Assembly (NCBI GenBank): GCA_965224105.1
Contig: CBDCYH010000002.1
Location: 806,001-870,000, forward strand
Length of the DNA: 64,000 nt
Direction: 5' to 3'
Origin: CBDCYH01 sp965224105
GTDB taxonomy: Bacteria; Bacteroidota; Rhodothermia; Rhodothermales; JABDKH01
The notes under the pieces are model-generated. The model was not told the DNA's origin. It did not search any database and saw nothing but the letters and a program-made list of their open reading frames with translations. Each line of letters starts with the position of its first letter. Positions within the stretch are counted from its first letter, which is position 1. Below, one piece after another: positions 44,864-54,799 of the stretch. The position numbers were made by a program, and so were the translations under genes.

Positions 44864-46129
44864 TCACACCAGGTTTTCCAGCGCAAGTGATTTATTCAGA
44901 TTTGGATCTCGTTGAGGAACCAGGGGATGTCTTGCAAGACGCCACAGGAACACACCAACAAACAATCCGAAAAGTCCTAGCCAACAAGCAAAATCAATCC
45001 AATGGAAGCCTGCCACATTCTTGCTTTGAACTGGCATCGCGATCCAGTGAATGTCAAACCAGTTCATGATCATGAACCAAATGGCCATTACAAACATTAT
45101 CGCCTTTGAGCGCTTGGCTCCCTTCGTCAACAGAACCCAGAAGGGGATGATAAAGTGTGCAACAAGCAATATTGCAGAATGGTACTGCCACCCGTGCTCC
45201 AATCGATGTCTGTACCAGAGCGTTTCTTCCGGGAGATTCCCATACCAGATTAGCATGTATTGGCTAAATGCAATGTAGGCCCAAAACACAGTGAACCCGA
45301 ACATGAATTTGCCAAGGTCGTGGTAATGATCCGGCTTTACAATTCCAGAAAGATCGTTGTTGCGCTGAAGCAGTATTGCTACAAGAGCGATGAACGCGTG
45401 CACTGTCCAGAACGAGGCGCCAAAGAAGTAGACTCCAAAGATGGTTGAGAACCAGTGCGGGTCTAGCGACATCAGCAGGTCGTAGCTTGCAAACGCTGTA
45501 GTGACTGCCATTATCGGGAGGCCGATAGCACTGATTTTCCTCTGTCGAGCCGGAGTGCTCGGGTCACCGGTGGCGTCCTGGCGGACCGACGACGTGTACA
45601 ACTTGTACCCGATGAACGACCACGCAAAGAAATAGATGGCGAGCCGGATGAGGAAAAATGGAGTGTTAAGATATCCTCGCTTGCCGTACAGGATCGGGTC
45701 GAAGTGGGAGTCGGCCGGATCCATGACGTCATGATGCGTCCAGTGGTAAAGGTCATGCATCCCGAGCAAGACAGGAATCGAGAGGATGGCCAATAGCGGA
45801 AACGACCAGACAAGCGCCTCGGCAATGCGCCGAACAACTACGCTCCAGCCTGCTCGCGTGAGGTGCTGAATTAGAACAAAGAACTGCGCCCCGACCGCGA
45901 TCGACAGGCAGAACACCCAGCCGATGAGGTACGCGAAATAAAATCGATTGGCATCAAGGGTCCAGCCGACAACACTAATTACCAGCATCGCAATTCCCAC
46001 CATCAGCGGGATGAGCCATGTCATCGTACTCAGCGAAGGTCGGAACCTCGCTTGCGCCAACTCCAGTGATGGACGAACGGGATCGACCAGCCAGGTGGGA
46101 AGAGCACTATTTCTTGTGGAGTCGGACAT
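44864..46129 (-). CDS. actF: alternative complex III subunit ActF (integral membrane)
   Basis: This 421-residue protein has about ten transmembrane helices and resembles ActC/NrfD-type quinol-interacting subunits without being identical to NrfD. Stretches such as LLAILSIPVLLGMHDLYHWT, YFFGASFWTVHAFIALVAIL, AYIAFSQYMLIWYGNLPEET and GAKRSKAIMFVMAIWFMIMN are typical of ActF. It sits in the membrane beside ActC and contributes to the complex that oxidises quinol and reduces cytochrome c. It starts 26 bp after actE. Confidence 0.92.
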   Translation of the reverse strand: MSDSTRNSALPTWLVDPVRPSLELAQARFRPSLSTMTWLIPLMVGIAMLVISVVGWTLDANRFYFAYLIGWVFCLSIAVGAQFFVLIQHLTRAGWSVVVRRIAEALVWSFPLLAILSIPVLLGMHDLYHWTHHDVMDPADSHFDPILYGKRGYLNTPFFLIRLAIYFFAWSFIGYKLYTSSVRQDATGDPSTPARQRKISAIGLPIMAVTTAFASYDLLMSLDPHWFSTIFGVYFFGASFWTVHAFIALVAILLQRNNDLSGIVKPDHYHDLGKFMFGFTVFWAYIAFSQYMLIWYGNLPEETLWYRHRLEHGWQYHSAILLVAHFIIPFWVLLTKGAKRSKAIMFVMAIWFMIMNWFDIHWIAMPVQSKNVAGFHWIDFACWLGLFGLFVGVFLWRLARHPLVPQRDPNLNKSLALENLV

Positions 46130-46155
46130 AGATTGATACGAATCGTATAAGCTTA

Positions 46156-46782
46156 TCAGTTTGCGTCAATACGCGCACGTTCACTGTCGGGGATGTCGCC
46201 TTCGCGAGCATACTGGCTTTTTTGCAGGGCTCGAACGTAAGCCACAATTGCCCATCGGTCGGCAACACTTATTTGTGAGCTATAGCCCGCCATGGTTCTG
46301 ACGCCGTTGGACACAACCTCATAAAGATATCCATCTGTTACCGCGACAAGATCCTCTCGATGGTATGTTGGAGCGGGGACAAATCCGAACTCGCCTACCA
46401 TGATGGGGCCTTGGCCATCGCCCGCGAGGCCATGGCACGGAGCGCAGAAGGTGTTGTATTTCTGTTGACCGCGATCGAGCATGGGGCGGGTGATCGGCAC
46501 TGGGTTCACCGTCACGTAACCACCGTCGCTGGATCGTCCGAAATAGAATTCCGCGTCGTCTTTGAGGAAGCCCCTTGCTACCGTTCCCGGGACCGGTTGG
46601 CGCATCGCGCGGCCATCAGCAAAAAACTCCGTTGCTTCCTGAGGGTCCATGCGCTCCTGGAAGTCCATATTGGGATTGATATGTACGGGTGGTTTGTGCG
46701 AAACCGTTCCACGGCATCCAGCAAGAACGACGACACCGCAAAGCAGCGTTAAACCAAGAAGCTTGCGCATTGTACTAGTCAT
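46156..46782 (-). CDS. actE: alternative complex III subunit ActE (monohaem cytochrome c lipoprotein)
   Basis: From ATG 46782 the product is 208 residues. The lipoprotein signal ends LTLLCGVVVLAGC. The single haem site is NTFCAPCHGLAGDGQG, and TMAGYSSQISVADRWAIVAY holds the likely axial Met. ActE anchors to the membrane by lipid and passes electrons from ActA to the oxidase. The longer frame from 46824 would overlap actD by 50 bases; the chosen start overlaps its stop by eight. Confidence 0.94.
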   Translation of the reverse strand: MTSTMRKLLGLTLLCGVVVLAGCRGTVSHKPPVHINPNMDFQERMDPQEATEFFADGRAMRQPVPGTVARGFLKDDAEFYFGRSSDGGYVTVNPVPITRPMLDRGQQKYNTFCAPCHGLAGDGQGPIMVGEFGFVPAPTYHREDLVAVTDGYLYEVVSNGVRTMAGYSSQISVADRWAIVAYVRALQKSQYAREGDIPDSERARIDAN

Positions 46783-47386
46783 CCGCCACCCCATGATCAT
46801 AAATAGCTTCAACGGAAAGCGCACCTATACTGCGGAGAAAATCTGCTGTCTTCTCGTGCTGAAAATTTTCGTCAGATGCGGCTATGTGCAGGAAGAACGC
46901 GTCATCCGTAGCTGCTGCAAAACGCTTTGAGTAGAACAGCGGGTTGTATGGCCGGGGCAGTCCATTCATCGCGAACATCCCGATCACTGCGCCTAGTGCG
47001 GCGAACAGGATTGTGAGCTCAAAAATTACAGGGATGCTGGGTTCGATGGCGAAGGCGGGCTTGCCGCTGATGTTCAGCGGATAATCCACTGCGCCGGTCC
47101 ACCACTGCAACCACGTTCCCAGGGCCAGTCCCGTAAGCCCACCACCGAGGGCGAACAATCCGACTTTGGAATTGCCAAGTCCCATCGCCCGGTCCATCCC
47201 GTGTATTGGGAAAGGGCTATGAGTATCAAAATGCCTAAACCCTGCTTCTCGAGTTTCCTCCGCTGCGTGCATGAGTGCGCCTGGATTAGCAAACTCCGCG
47301 AGCAACCCGTAAAGATCGCTTGCATCTGCCTCGTAGATGCTCATCGAGGACTTGATTGCGGTTGATACGTCTGAGGTCAAACTCAT
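46775..47386 (-). CDS. actD: alternative complex III subunit ActD (DUF3341)
   Basis: This 203-residue protein has a soluble N-terminal domain (YGLLAEFANPGALMHAAEET, FDTHSPFPIHGMDRAMGL) and two transmembrane helices (VGLFALGGGLTGLALGTWLQ and IPVIFELTILFAALGAVIGM), then a short cytosolic end with HEKTADFLRSIGA. This matches DUF3341/ActD, a membrane anchor subunit of complex III. It begins 15 bp after actC and overlaps actE. Confidence 0.94.
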   Translation of the reverse strand: MSLTSDVSTAIKSSMSIYEADASDLYGLLAEFANPGALMHAAEETREAGFRHFDTHSPFPIHGMDRAMGLGNSKVGLFALGGGLTGLALGTWLQWWTGAVDYPLNISGKPAFAIEPSIPVIFELTILFAALGAVIGMFAMNGLPRPYNPLFYSKRFAAATDDAFFLHIAASDENFQHEKTADFLRSIGALSVEAIYDHGVADD

Positions 47387-47401
47387 CTAGCACTCGGTAG
47401 G

Positions 47402-48823
47402 TTAATGGGAAGCCAAGGTTGGCTCATGGCCTGCCTGGCCGTCACCGTGGGTGTCATAAAAATGCGGATCAGCTTCAGGCAGGACAGCCTTCACTTCCGC
47501 GATAGCAACCATCGGCGCGAAGCGCAGGAAGAGGAGGAACAACGTGAAAAACAATCCGAAAGAACCCACAAACGTCAACACGTCTATCGCCGTTGGTGAG
47601 TAGTAGTCCCACGAACTCGGCAGATAGTCTCGGTGAAGCGACGTTACCGTAATCACGAATCTCTCAAACCACATCCCAATATTTACCAGGATGGAGAGTA
47701 CAAACATGAACGGAATACTTCGCCGCAGCTTTTTGAACCAGAAGAGTTGCGGGAAGATCAGGTTGCACGACATCATGATCCAATACGCCCAGGCGTACGG
47801 GCCGGTGACCCGGTTAATAAATGCGTACTGTTCGTAGATGACGCCCGAGTACCAGGCGATAAAAAATTCTGTGATGTAGGCGAATCCGACCATAGTGCCC
47901 GTGAGAAGGATGATGATGTTCATCCTCTCGAGGTGTTTGATCGTTATGATGTCCTCCAGACCGTAGACCTTTCTGGCAATCACCAGGAGTGTAACCACCA
48001 TGGCGAATCCAGAGAAAATAGCACCCGCAACGAAGTACGGTGGGAATATGGTAGTGTGCCACCCCGGCACCACAGAAACGGCGAAGTCGAAGGAAACTAC
48101 AGAGTGGACAGACAGAACGAGGGGCGTGGCAAGCGCTGCCAGAAGCAAATATGCCTTCTCGTAATTTCTCCAATGCCGGTTTGCGCCGGTCCATCCCATG
48201 GAAAGAACACCTAGCGCCTTGCGGCGAATGGTGGAGGTGGCCCTGTCTCGAAGAGTTGCAAGGTCGGGGACCAGACCGACGTACCAGAATACAAGCGACA
48301 CGATGAAATATACCGATACCGCAAAAACGTCCCACAGGAGTGGGCTTTTGAACTGCGGCCACATCTCCATTTGGTTCGGAATCGGCAACATCCAGTAAGC
48401 TGCCCAGACACGTCCTACGTGGATACCCGGGAAGATGAGAGCACATAAAACGGCGAAGAGTGTCATCGCCTCTGCGGATCTATTGATCGCTGTCCGCCAT
48501 TGTTGTCTGAACAAGAAAAGGATTGCTGAGATCAGCGTTCCGGCGTGACCGATACCGACCCAAAAAACGAAGTTGACGATCGCAAATCCCCACCCAACCG
48601 GATTATTCAGACCCCAAACTCCGGTGCCGTTCCAAAAGAGATAGGATATGCAGAGAACGAGAACCAGCAACAGAATATTGGCGATCGCAAACGCACCGAA
48701 CCACGCAAGTGGAGTTCGCTTCTCGGTGTGCGAGGATACCAGCTCGGTGATATCATGGAAACTCAGGTCCCCTGCCACCAGTGGCTCTTCATCGTGAAAG
48801 ATATTTTCTGTAGAAGTACTCAC
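47402..48823 (-). CDS. actC: alternative complex III subunit ActC (NrfD family quinol-binding)
   Basis: This 473-residue protein has about ten transmembrane helices of the NrfD/PsrC family. Characteristic parts are [60 protein letters not shown] and [20 protein letters not shown]. ActC is the main quinol-binding and possibly proton-translocating subunit of the complex. The start is GTG 48823, five bases after the actB stop. Confidence 0.96.
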   Translation of the reverse strand: MSTSTENIFHDEEPLVAGDLSFHDITELVSSHTEKRTPLAWFGAFAIANILLLVLVLCISYLFWNGTGVWGLNNPVGWGFAIVNFVFWVGIGHAGTLISAILFLFRQQWRTAINRSAEAMTLFAVLCALIFPGIHVGRVWAAYWMLPIPNQMEMWPQFKSPLLWDVFAVSVYFIVSLVFWYVGLVPDLATLRDRATSTIRRKALGVLSMGWTGANRHWRNYEKAYLLLAALATPLVLSVHSVVSFDFAVSVVPGWHTTIFPPYFVAGAIFSGFAMVVTLLVIARKVYGLEDIITIKHLERMNIIILLTGTMVGFAYITEFFIAWYSGVIYEQYAFINRVTGPYAWAYWIMMSCNLIFPQLFWFKKLRRSIPFMFVLSILVNIGMWFERFVITVTSLHRDYLPSSWDYYSPTAIDVLTFVGSFGLFFTLFLLFLRFAPMVAIAEVKAVLPEADPHFYDTHGDGQAGHEPTLASH

Positions 48824-48828
48824 GTTGT

Positions 48829-51800
48829 TTATGCTTTACCCAACCGTGGATTGGGGTTCTCTACTCGACCGAGGTACGACGTTCGCGGTTTGACGCTTAG
48901 TTCAGCGAGCATTTCGTAGCGACGGTTGCTCCTTCTTTTTTGACTTACCGCGCTGGCGGAATCTTTGATGTTGCCAAAAGTGATGGCGTTCGCAGGGCAT
49001 GCCTGCTCGCACGCAGTCTTCACTTCTCCGTCCGCGATAGGTCTCTTCTCCAGATTGGATCGTATGTTCGCCTGTCGCACTCGCTGGATGCAATAAGAGC
49101 ACTTCTCCATCACACCCCGCGACCTAACGGTGACGTCCGGATTCTGCGCGAAGTGAACGGATGTTGGCAGCGTCTTTGTCCAGTTATAAAAATTGAATCG
49201 GCGGACCTTGAACGGGCAGTTGTTCGCGCAGTAACGAGTACCGATGCACCTGTTGTAGATCATCTGGTTCGTTCCATCCGGAGAATGTACCGTCGCCGCG
49301 ACAGGACAGACTGATTCACATGGTGCATCTTCGCAGTGCATGCACGGAACTGGCTGCACCACCATCTTGAGGTACGCGTCCGGATCTTCGGGTCCGCTAA
49401 CAAAGTAGCGATCAAGCCGTATCCAGTGCATTTCGCGTCCGAGCGAGACTTCTTCCTTGCCAACGATCTGGACGTTATTCTCCGACTGACATGCAACCAT
49501 GCACGTATTGCAACCGGTACACGCGTTCAAGTCGATGACCATCCCCCACTGGTATTCAGCATACGGGTTGTCGAGGTACGCGGCCGTTTCTTTCGGATGT
49601 CGCTTCTCCCACAGCTCCGGATACTCTTCCCACGGCTCCTGGCCTGCCAGAGGAGGAACAGCGTCGCTGGCGAATGTTGGATTTTCCCTGTACCCGGCTA
49701 GCGTCTCCATGCGGAAGAGATTCCGCTTTTCAACTTGTTCGCTATCGTGCACAAGGGCGCCATGATCCTGGGTTGTTGCGATCAAATAATTCGCCGCAAC
49801 CTTCGAAGCTGAGACTGCTGCAATCCGGCCCTGGTTTGAAGGCCTAAGGGGAGCGACATTGACTCCTACGTTATTCCCAACTGCTCCACGACCATAAACA
49901 TCGGTGTAGTCATCCAGATCGAAAAAATTCGTTCTTGTATGTGGTCTGATGGAGTCTATTGACCGGCCGTGCCCAAGCGTTACCGAAATAGAATTGTCGG
50001 CAATCCCCGGCAGCACCCATGTCGGCATTTCAACAGTTTGTCCATTGACGGTGAGAGCAACTTTATCTACGTGATATTTGCCTTTCGAGAGGCGTTGTTG
50101 CACTCCCAGGCTTGCCGCCGTCTGCTCGCTCATCAGCGCGACGTTGTCCCAGGTAATTTTTGTCGAGGTATCCGGCGTTTCCAGTAACCAGGCGTTGTTG
50201 GCATACGAACCATCGAGCATTGTGCTCGAAACGTGGAAAACTATTTCCGTCTGATCCTGTGGCACGGAACGAATACCGGACAAATTAGCAGGAGCAGCCT
50301 GGCCGGTGAATACGGAATAGCCCGATCCTGGCAGGAACCCATCGTGCAAAACTCTTCGCCATCCGCCTTCCAGGTTTCCTCCCAACGCGGCGGACCACTG
50401 CCCTCTCACCAGATCATATCCTGCATTTCTGACACCGCTGGCAAGGAAACTCACGAGCTCGATATCCGAAATTGCACCAGCTACGAGTGGTGCGATGAGT
50501 GGTTGGATAACCGACAACGTACCGTCGTACGAGCGCCCGTCTCCCCAGGCCTCGAGATAGTGCGTCATGGGTAGGTGCCAGTCGCACGCCTTGGCGGTAG
50601 CATCAACGTGCATCCCTACATGGATGCTAAGTTGGGCAGAGTCTGCCAGCCGATTCCAGTCCGCGACTTCCGGTGCCTCGTACAGAGGATCAACATCCAG
50701 AAAAACGAGTGCGTCGACACCTTCTGCCTGCACCTCGCTTGCAAACCGCGCGAGATCTGAAGACTTCATTCCTGTTGAGTTACCGACGACGAGCAGATCA
50801 ACGCATGTATTATTAGCGCCGAGAGAATTGTTTATTGCGGCACATAGCGCATGCACCTGCGCTGGCTGGGTTTCGCCAGCAACAACAACACCGCGCGGGC
50901 CAGCGTCCCGCAAGTCATCTACAACCGCCTGCACAAAGGCATTTCCGCTAAATGCTCTGCCGAGGGATGATCCGTGACTTACACCTAGCCCATCTGCGAT
51001 CGCTGCCGCGACGGCTGCTATATCCGACGATCGTGTTGCCAGGCGATTATCTGCCATCCCGCCGGTAATAGAGTACTGGCTTTCGAAAGCGTACAACCTC
51101 GAGATTGCATCATCAGGATTTTCGATCGCCCGCGAAGCCGAGTATTCACCGGTATTGTGGATAAAATCCCGGTGCGTCGGAGCCAGGAAATCACTGTCGA
51201 GAGAAACGATAACGCGAGCGTTGCTGAATCGGTATCGAGGCCTAATGCCTTGTCCGTATGCCTGGGAGTATCCTTCCTGCTCAGGGTCGTCGCCGGCGGG
51301 AGAATAATCGATCCACTTCAAGGGCCTGTTCGTCCCGAGCTGCCGTTTCAAACTTGCCAGAGTGGGCGATGATGACGGTTTCGCAACAACCGCCACGGAT
51401 GCGCTTGCCGGCAGGCCGCGCCAAGCACTCGCAAAAGATCTCCATGTGGCAACGTCGCCATTGTTGAGGACTGACTGCGACCGGTCGGGGTCATACAAAT
51501 TCAAAATGGAGGCCTGCTCAAAAACACCGGATGCCCCGGACCCGGAGGGGTGGTTCGCGTTCCCTTCGATTTTAGTTGGCCTACCGTCGTGGCTTTCAAC
51601 CACAATCGGCTGGACAATGCCCCGGAATGGCATCGCGGTCGCGTATTGAAGCGGGATCCCCGGGATGACATCTTCCGGCATTTTCGAGAACGGCAAGATC
51701 CGTTCGGCCGGTTTGCGACAACCCGACAACCCGGCCATCGCAATCGAGGCCCCCATCAGCTGCATGAACTGCCTGCGTGAGGCCTGGCTCGGCGCCTTTG

Positions 51801-51939
51801 CTACTTCGGGAAGAAATTCGTCTTTGACGAATGTTTGAAATTCCGGATCACTCTCGAACTGGCTCTTGCTTCGCCAATAAAGTCTCCGACTTTGCTCGTT
51901 CTCGTCCGTCTTTTCCTGTAATACCGGTAACTCGATCAT
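48829..51939 (-). CDS. actB: alternative complex III subunit ActB (molybdopterin-oxidoreductase-like plus iron-sulfur protein)
   Basis: This 1036-residue protein has a Tat signal ([20 protein letters not shown]). Residues about 60-740 resemble the molybdopterin oxidoreductase catalytic fold, which in ActB carries no cofactor. The C-terminal domain holds the ferredoxin-like clusters: [35 protein letters not shown] and CSYC with CEQAC, fitting three [4Fe-4S] and one [3Fe-4S] centre. ActB passes electrons from the quinol site in ActC towards ActA. Fusion of both parts in one chain is normal for ActB. Confidence 0.96.
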   Translation of the reverse strand: MIELPVLQEKTDENEQSRRLYWRSKSQFESDPEFQTFVKDEFLPEVAKAPSQASRRQFMQLMGASIAMAGLSGCRKPAERILPFSKMPEDVIPGIPLQYATAMPFRGIVQPIVVESHDGRPTKIEGNANHPSGSGASGVFEQASILNLYDPDRSQSVLNNGDVATWRSFASAWRGLPASASVAVVAKPSSSPTLASLKRQLGTNRPLKWIDYSPAGDDPEQEGYSQAYGQGIRPRYRFSNARVIVSLDSDFLAPTHRDFIHNTGEYSASRAIENPDDAISRLYAFESQYSITGGMADNRLATRSSDIAAVAAAIADGLGVSHGSSLGRAFSGNAFVQAVVDDLRDAGPRGVVVAGETQPAQVHALCAAINNSLGANNTCVDLLVVGNSTGMKSSDLARFASEVQAEGVDALVFLDVDPLYEAPEVADWNRLADSAQLSIHVGMHVDATAKACDWHLPMTHYLEAWGDGRSYDGTLSVIQPLIAPLVAGAISDIELVSFLASGVRNAGYDLVRGQWSAALGGNLEGGWRRVLHDGFLPGSGYSVFTGQAAPANLSGIRSVPQDQTEIVFHVSSTMLDGSYANNAWLLETPDTSTKITWDNVALMSEQTAASLGVQQRLSKGKYHVDKVALTVNGQTVEMPTWVLPGIADNSISVTLGHGRSIDSIRPHTRTNFFDLDDYTDVYGRGAVGNNVGVNVAPLRPSNQGRIAAVSASKVAANYLIATTQDHGALVHDSEQVEKRNLFRMETLAGYRENPTFASDAVPPLAGQEPWEEYPELWEKRHPKETAAYLDNPYAEYQWGMVIDLNACTGCNTCMVACQSENNVQIVGKEEVSLGREMHWIRLDRYFVSGPEDPDAYLKMVVQPVPCMHCEDAPCESVCPVAATVHSPDGTNQMIYNRCIGTRYCANNCPFKVRRFNFYNWTKTLPTSVHFAQNPDVTVRSRGVMEKCSYCIQRVRQANIRSNLEKRPIADGEVKTACEQACPANAITFGNIKDSASAVSQKRRSNRRYEMLAELSVKPRTSYLGRVENPNPRLGKA

Positions 51940-51966
51940 CAGGTGGGCAATCTCCCGCGTACTCTA

Positions 51967-52614
51967 TTAATAGTGGCAGGCCGAGCAGTTCGTCGGCGGT
52001 TGAATATTCTCTGTTCTTATCCTTTGCAGATTTTCTTCCACGAAGTTGGGTGAATTGACATATCCCATTGTGGCTATTTCGGAATTTGGCCTGAGATATA
52101 ACTCCGGCTGACGATGGCATTCGAGGCACCAACCCATAGACAATGGTTCCACCTGTTTTACGACCTCCATCTGGTCTACCCGTCCGTGACACGTTTCGCA
52201 GCCAACGCCATTGGTCACATGCACCGCATGGCTGAATCGCGCGTAATCGGGTAACATGTGCACGTTAACCCAGTCGACCGAGGTACCCAGCGCCCAGCTT
52301 TCCCGAATCGGCTGCAACTTTGCAGATTCCGGCAGCACCTGCGAATGGCAATTCATACACGTTTGTGTTGCCGGAATATTGGCGTGTGCCGCCGACTCAA
52401 CATTCGTGTGGCAATACTGACAGTCGAGCTTCAGCTCGCCAACATGAAATGCATGACTGTACGGAACAGGCTGGGCCGGCTCGTAGCCAACATCCGTGAA
52501 CTCAGGCGAAAAGTAGTACCAGATAAGAAATATGGTCGCTATCCCACCACCGGTAAGCCCAAAAAGAGTGAGCGTGGGTAGGACATTCGCCTTTTTATCA
52601 AAAATCTGAGTCAT
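51967..52614 (-). CDS. actA: alternative complex III subunit ActA (pentahaem cytochrome c)
   Basis: This 215-residue protein has one N-terminal transmembrane helix (LTLFGLTGGGIATIFLIWYY) and five CxxCH haem sites, all visible: CQYCH, CMNCH, CETCH, CLECH and CSACH. That is the pentahaem ActA. It collects electrons from ActB and gives them to ActE or to the oxidase. It is the first gene of the long minus-strand respiratory cluster. The 270 bp upstream, shared with the divergent outer-membrane gene, probably hold the cluster promoter, though I could not pick a clear -7/-33 pair. Confidence 0.96.
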   Translation of the reverse strand: MTQIFDKKANVLPTLTLFGLTGGGIATIFLIWYYFSPEFTDVGYEPAQPVPYSHAFHVGELKLDCQYCHTNVESAAHANIPATQTCMNCHSQVLPESAKLQPIRESWALGTSVDWVNVHMLPDYARFSHAVHVTNGVGCETCHGRVDQMEVVKQVEPLSMGWCLECHRQPELYLRPNSEIATMGYVNSPNFVEENLQRIRTENIQPPTNCSACHY

Positions 52615-52884
52615 ATGTCAGACAGACCGCCATTTCATACAAAAAGATGCATCCGATCCGACAAGAATGGGACGACTGCGAGCAAATCAACGCGCCAAGG
52701 TACAGCTTGTGGGTGTACGGACGATTGAATTTAGCATAAAAAGGCCCGAATTGTAGAATGCAAGAATGGCTTGCGCTCGCCGATACTCCACAAACACGGA
52801 GGTTGCTGCGTGAAGGACGCCGTCAAAATTCCGTAATACCAATTACTACCACAGATTGATCATAATTTTTCGAGGTTTGATAAG

Positions 52885-53433
52885 ATGAATCGCACCAAAT
52901 TTGCCCTGGTACTACCGCTATGCATCCTTCTCTCAATTGCCTTTGTTGGGCAATCCGAAGCGCAAACGATGGATGCAACGTCAACATCCTCATCCAGCGA
53001 AAACTCCTGCCCCGATCCCGTTAGCTGCCCGTCTGTCCCAGTCGTCTCAATCGGCCTGGACGAATCTCCCGACTCGTTTAACCTTGGTGTGAGCCTTGAA
53101 TGCCGTCAGGGAGACACCGGGATTTGTGTCACGCCAGGAGTTTCGTTCGGGCGGCACGGCGGAAACGTTGATTATTCCGTTATCCAGCTGTGGGTTCAGG
53201 GAAGAAAGAACTTTGCAGTAGGCAGTGATCCAAGCTTAACCGTGACTCCGCTTGTCGGCCCCCGCCTATATCGAATCTCCATAGACGATTGCGGACTTGG
53301 CGATTGCTCGAACACAGAGCTTGCTCTGGATCTTGGCGGTGGCGTTCAGTACAAGCAGTTTGGCCTGGACCTATACACCGGACTAAACGGCCCGGATCTA
53401 TCTGCCAGACTGAAGTATTTCTTCAAGCGATAG
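52885..53433 (+). CDS. putative secreted or outer-membrane beta-barrel protein, unknown
   Basis: This 182-residue protein has a signal peptide (FALVLPLCILLSIAFVGQSE, cleaved near AQT), a Ser/Cys-rich N-terminal segment (SSSENSCPDPVSCPSVPV) and then alternating hydrophobic strands: SFNLGVSLECRQGDTGI, YSVIQLWVQGRKNFAVG and LALDLGGGVQYKQFGLDL, ending with LSARLKYFFKR. The aromatic end suits a small outer-membrane barrel, although the last residues are basic. No family is recognised. It is divergent from actA, and its 3' end overlaps the convergent MATE gene by 11 bases. Confidence 0.7.
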   Translation: MNRTKFALVLPLCILLSIAFVGQSEAQTMDATSTSSSSENSCPDPVSCPSVPVVSIGLDESPDSFNLGVSLECRQGDTGICVTPGVSFGRHGGNVDYSVIQLWVQGRKNFAVGSDPSLTVTPLVGPRLYRISIDDCGLGDCSNTELALDLGGGVQYKQFGLDLYTGLNGPDLSARLKYFFKR

Positions 53434-54781
53434 GGACGCCGTCCAGCCGTGCGTGCCCGACGTGGGAAAAGAATCGGTAGCTGAGTAGACACGCAGCGGT
53501 GGCCAGCCCAACCACAAGGCCAACCCATAGCCCTTCGGCTCCAAGCTCAAAGTAAAAGCCGAGTGTTGCTCCAACGGCCAGACCGAGAAACCAGTATGTC
53601 GCTATCGCGATGAACATCGGAACGCGGGTGTCTTTCAATCCTCGCAGGGCACCCGCCGCCGAGACCTGTATCCCGTCGAACACCTGGAAGATGGCAGCAA
53701 AGAACAACAAGCGGACTGCCAAATCAATAACTGGTTTGTTTTCGGCTGATGATGCGTCCAGAAACAGCGAGGCAAACTGTCTTGGGAAAATCCAGAACGC
53801 CAAAGCCGCGACAAGCATAAAAGCAACGGCCAACCCGATCCCGACCTGTCCGGACAGCCGCGCACCAGTGTTGTCGTTACGCCCGATTGCCTGACCGACA
53901 CGGACAGCGATCGCCATTCCGATGCCCAACGGTACCATGAAGGTGTAAGCTGCGCACTGGATTGCAATTTGATGTGCGGCCAAGGATTGTTCACCCAGCA
54001 GGCCCATCAGTAGAGCCGTTGTCATAAAGAGACCCGCTTCAACAAAAAACGTCACACCAATTGGCCATCCAAGCTTTGCCAGCTTGCGTAGAAAGACAGT
54101 GTCCGGTTTGGTTAATGAACGCAGAGCGTTGAAGGTGGACAGGTGTGGATGTTTTGCGACCACAACGAGCATGCAGACGAACATGAACGACCAGACTACG
54201 GTCGAGGCTATTCCCGTTCCGACTATGCCGAGTGCCGGAAACCCGAACAGTCCGAACATAAGGACAGAGTTTGCCAAAATATTTAGCAGCACTCCACCGA
54301 AGGCAATCACCATGGCCGGCCGGGGTTTGCCCAGCCCCTCAGCAAAACTTCGAAGCGCAACAAACCCGATAAACGGAAAGACGCCCCACGACACTGCATC
54401 CAGATAACTTTGCGCTGCGGCGACCATATCCGCAGTCTGCCCCATCGCCTCCAGTGGGAATGACGCAAGCCGTTGAATTGCAAAGATCGGTAGACCAACG
54501 ATGGCGGTAAGCCAAAGCCCCTGGCGCAGCGAGCGGCCGACATCCTCGGAGTTGCCGGATCCGAAGGCCTGCGCCACCATCGGACTGACCGCCGTAAGAA
54601 GGCCCATTCCGAAAATCATCGTGGCAAAAAAGACCGCGTTCCCCAGAGCAACGGATGCCAGACTGAAGGGCCCTAGCCGGCCGACCATGATGGTATCGGT
54701 AAGCCCCAGCGACATCTGCGCCAACTGAGTGAGTACCACCGGCGAGGCCAATTTCAGCATCGCGATGACTTCCTTTGACAC
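53423..54781 (-). CDS. MATE family multidrug/Na+ antiporter (NorM-like)
   Basis: From GTG 54781 the product is 452 residues with twelve helices. MATE hallmarks are LKLASPVVLTQLAQMSLGLT, DTIMVGRLGPFSLASVALGN, LTAVSPMVAQAFGSGN, AEGLGKPRPAMVIAFGGVLL and a second half with SLAAHQIAIQCAAYTFMVPL and AVRVGQAIGRNDNTGARLSG. It exports cationic drugs or metabolites in exchange for Na+ or H+. The frame is open to GTG 54832, but that start would overlap the divergent glycosyltransferase gene. With the chosen start there are only 18 bp between the two, so one of the promoters must lie inside a gene. Confidence 0.93.
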   Translation of the reverse strand: MSKEVIAMLKLASPVVLTQLAQMSLGLTDTIMVGRLGPFSLASVALGNAVFFATMIFGMGLLTAVSPMVAQAFGSGNSEDVGRSLRQGLWLTAIVGLPIFAIQRLASFPLEAMGQTADMVAAAQSYLDAVSWGVFPFIGFVALRSFAEGLGKPRPAMVIAFGGVLLNILANSVLMFGLFGFPALGIVGTGIASTVVWSFMFVCMLVVVAKHPHLSTFNALRSLTKPDTVFLRKLAKLGWPIGVTFFVEAGLFMTTALLMGLLGEQSLAAHQIAIQCAAYTFMVPLGIGMAIAVRVGQAIGRNDNTGARLSGQVGIGLAVAFMLVAALAFWIFPRQFASLFLDASSAENKPVIDLAVRLLFFAAIFQVFDGIQVSAAGALRGLKDTRVPMFIAIATYWFLGLAVGATLGFYFELGAEGLWVGLVVGLATAACLLSYRFFSHVGHARLDGVPIA

Positions 54782-54799
54782 GGTTGTCTTCTTATTATC

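Noticed and set aside
47633..48214. 193-codon plus-strand frame opposite actC
   Set aside because: It is the mirror of the strongly supported actC gene; its product is His/Arg/Glu-rich and unlike any family.
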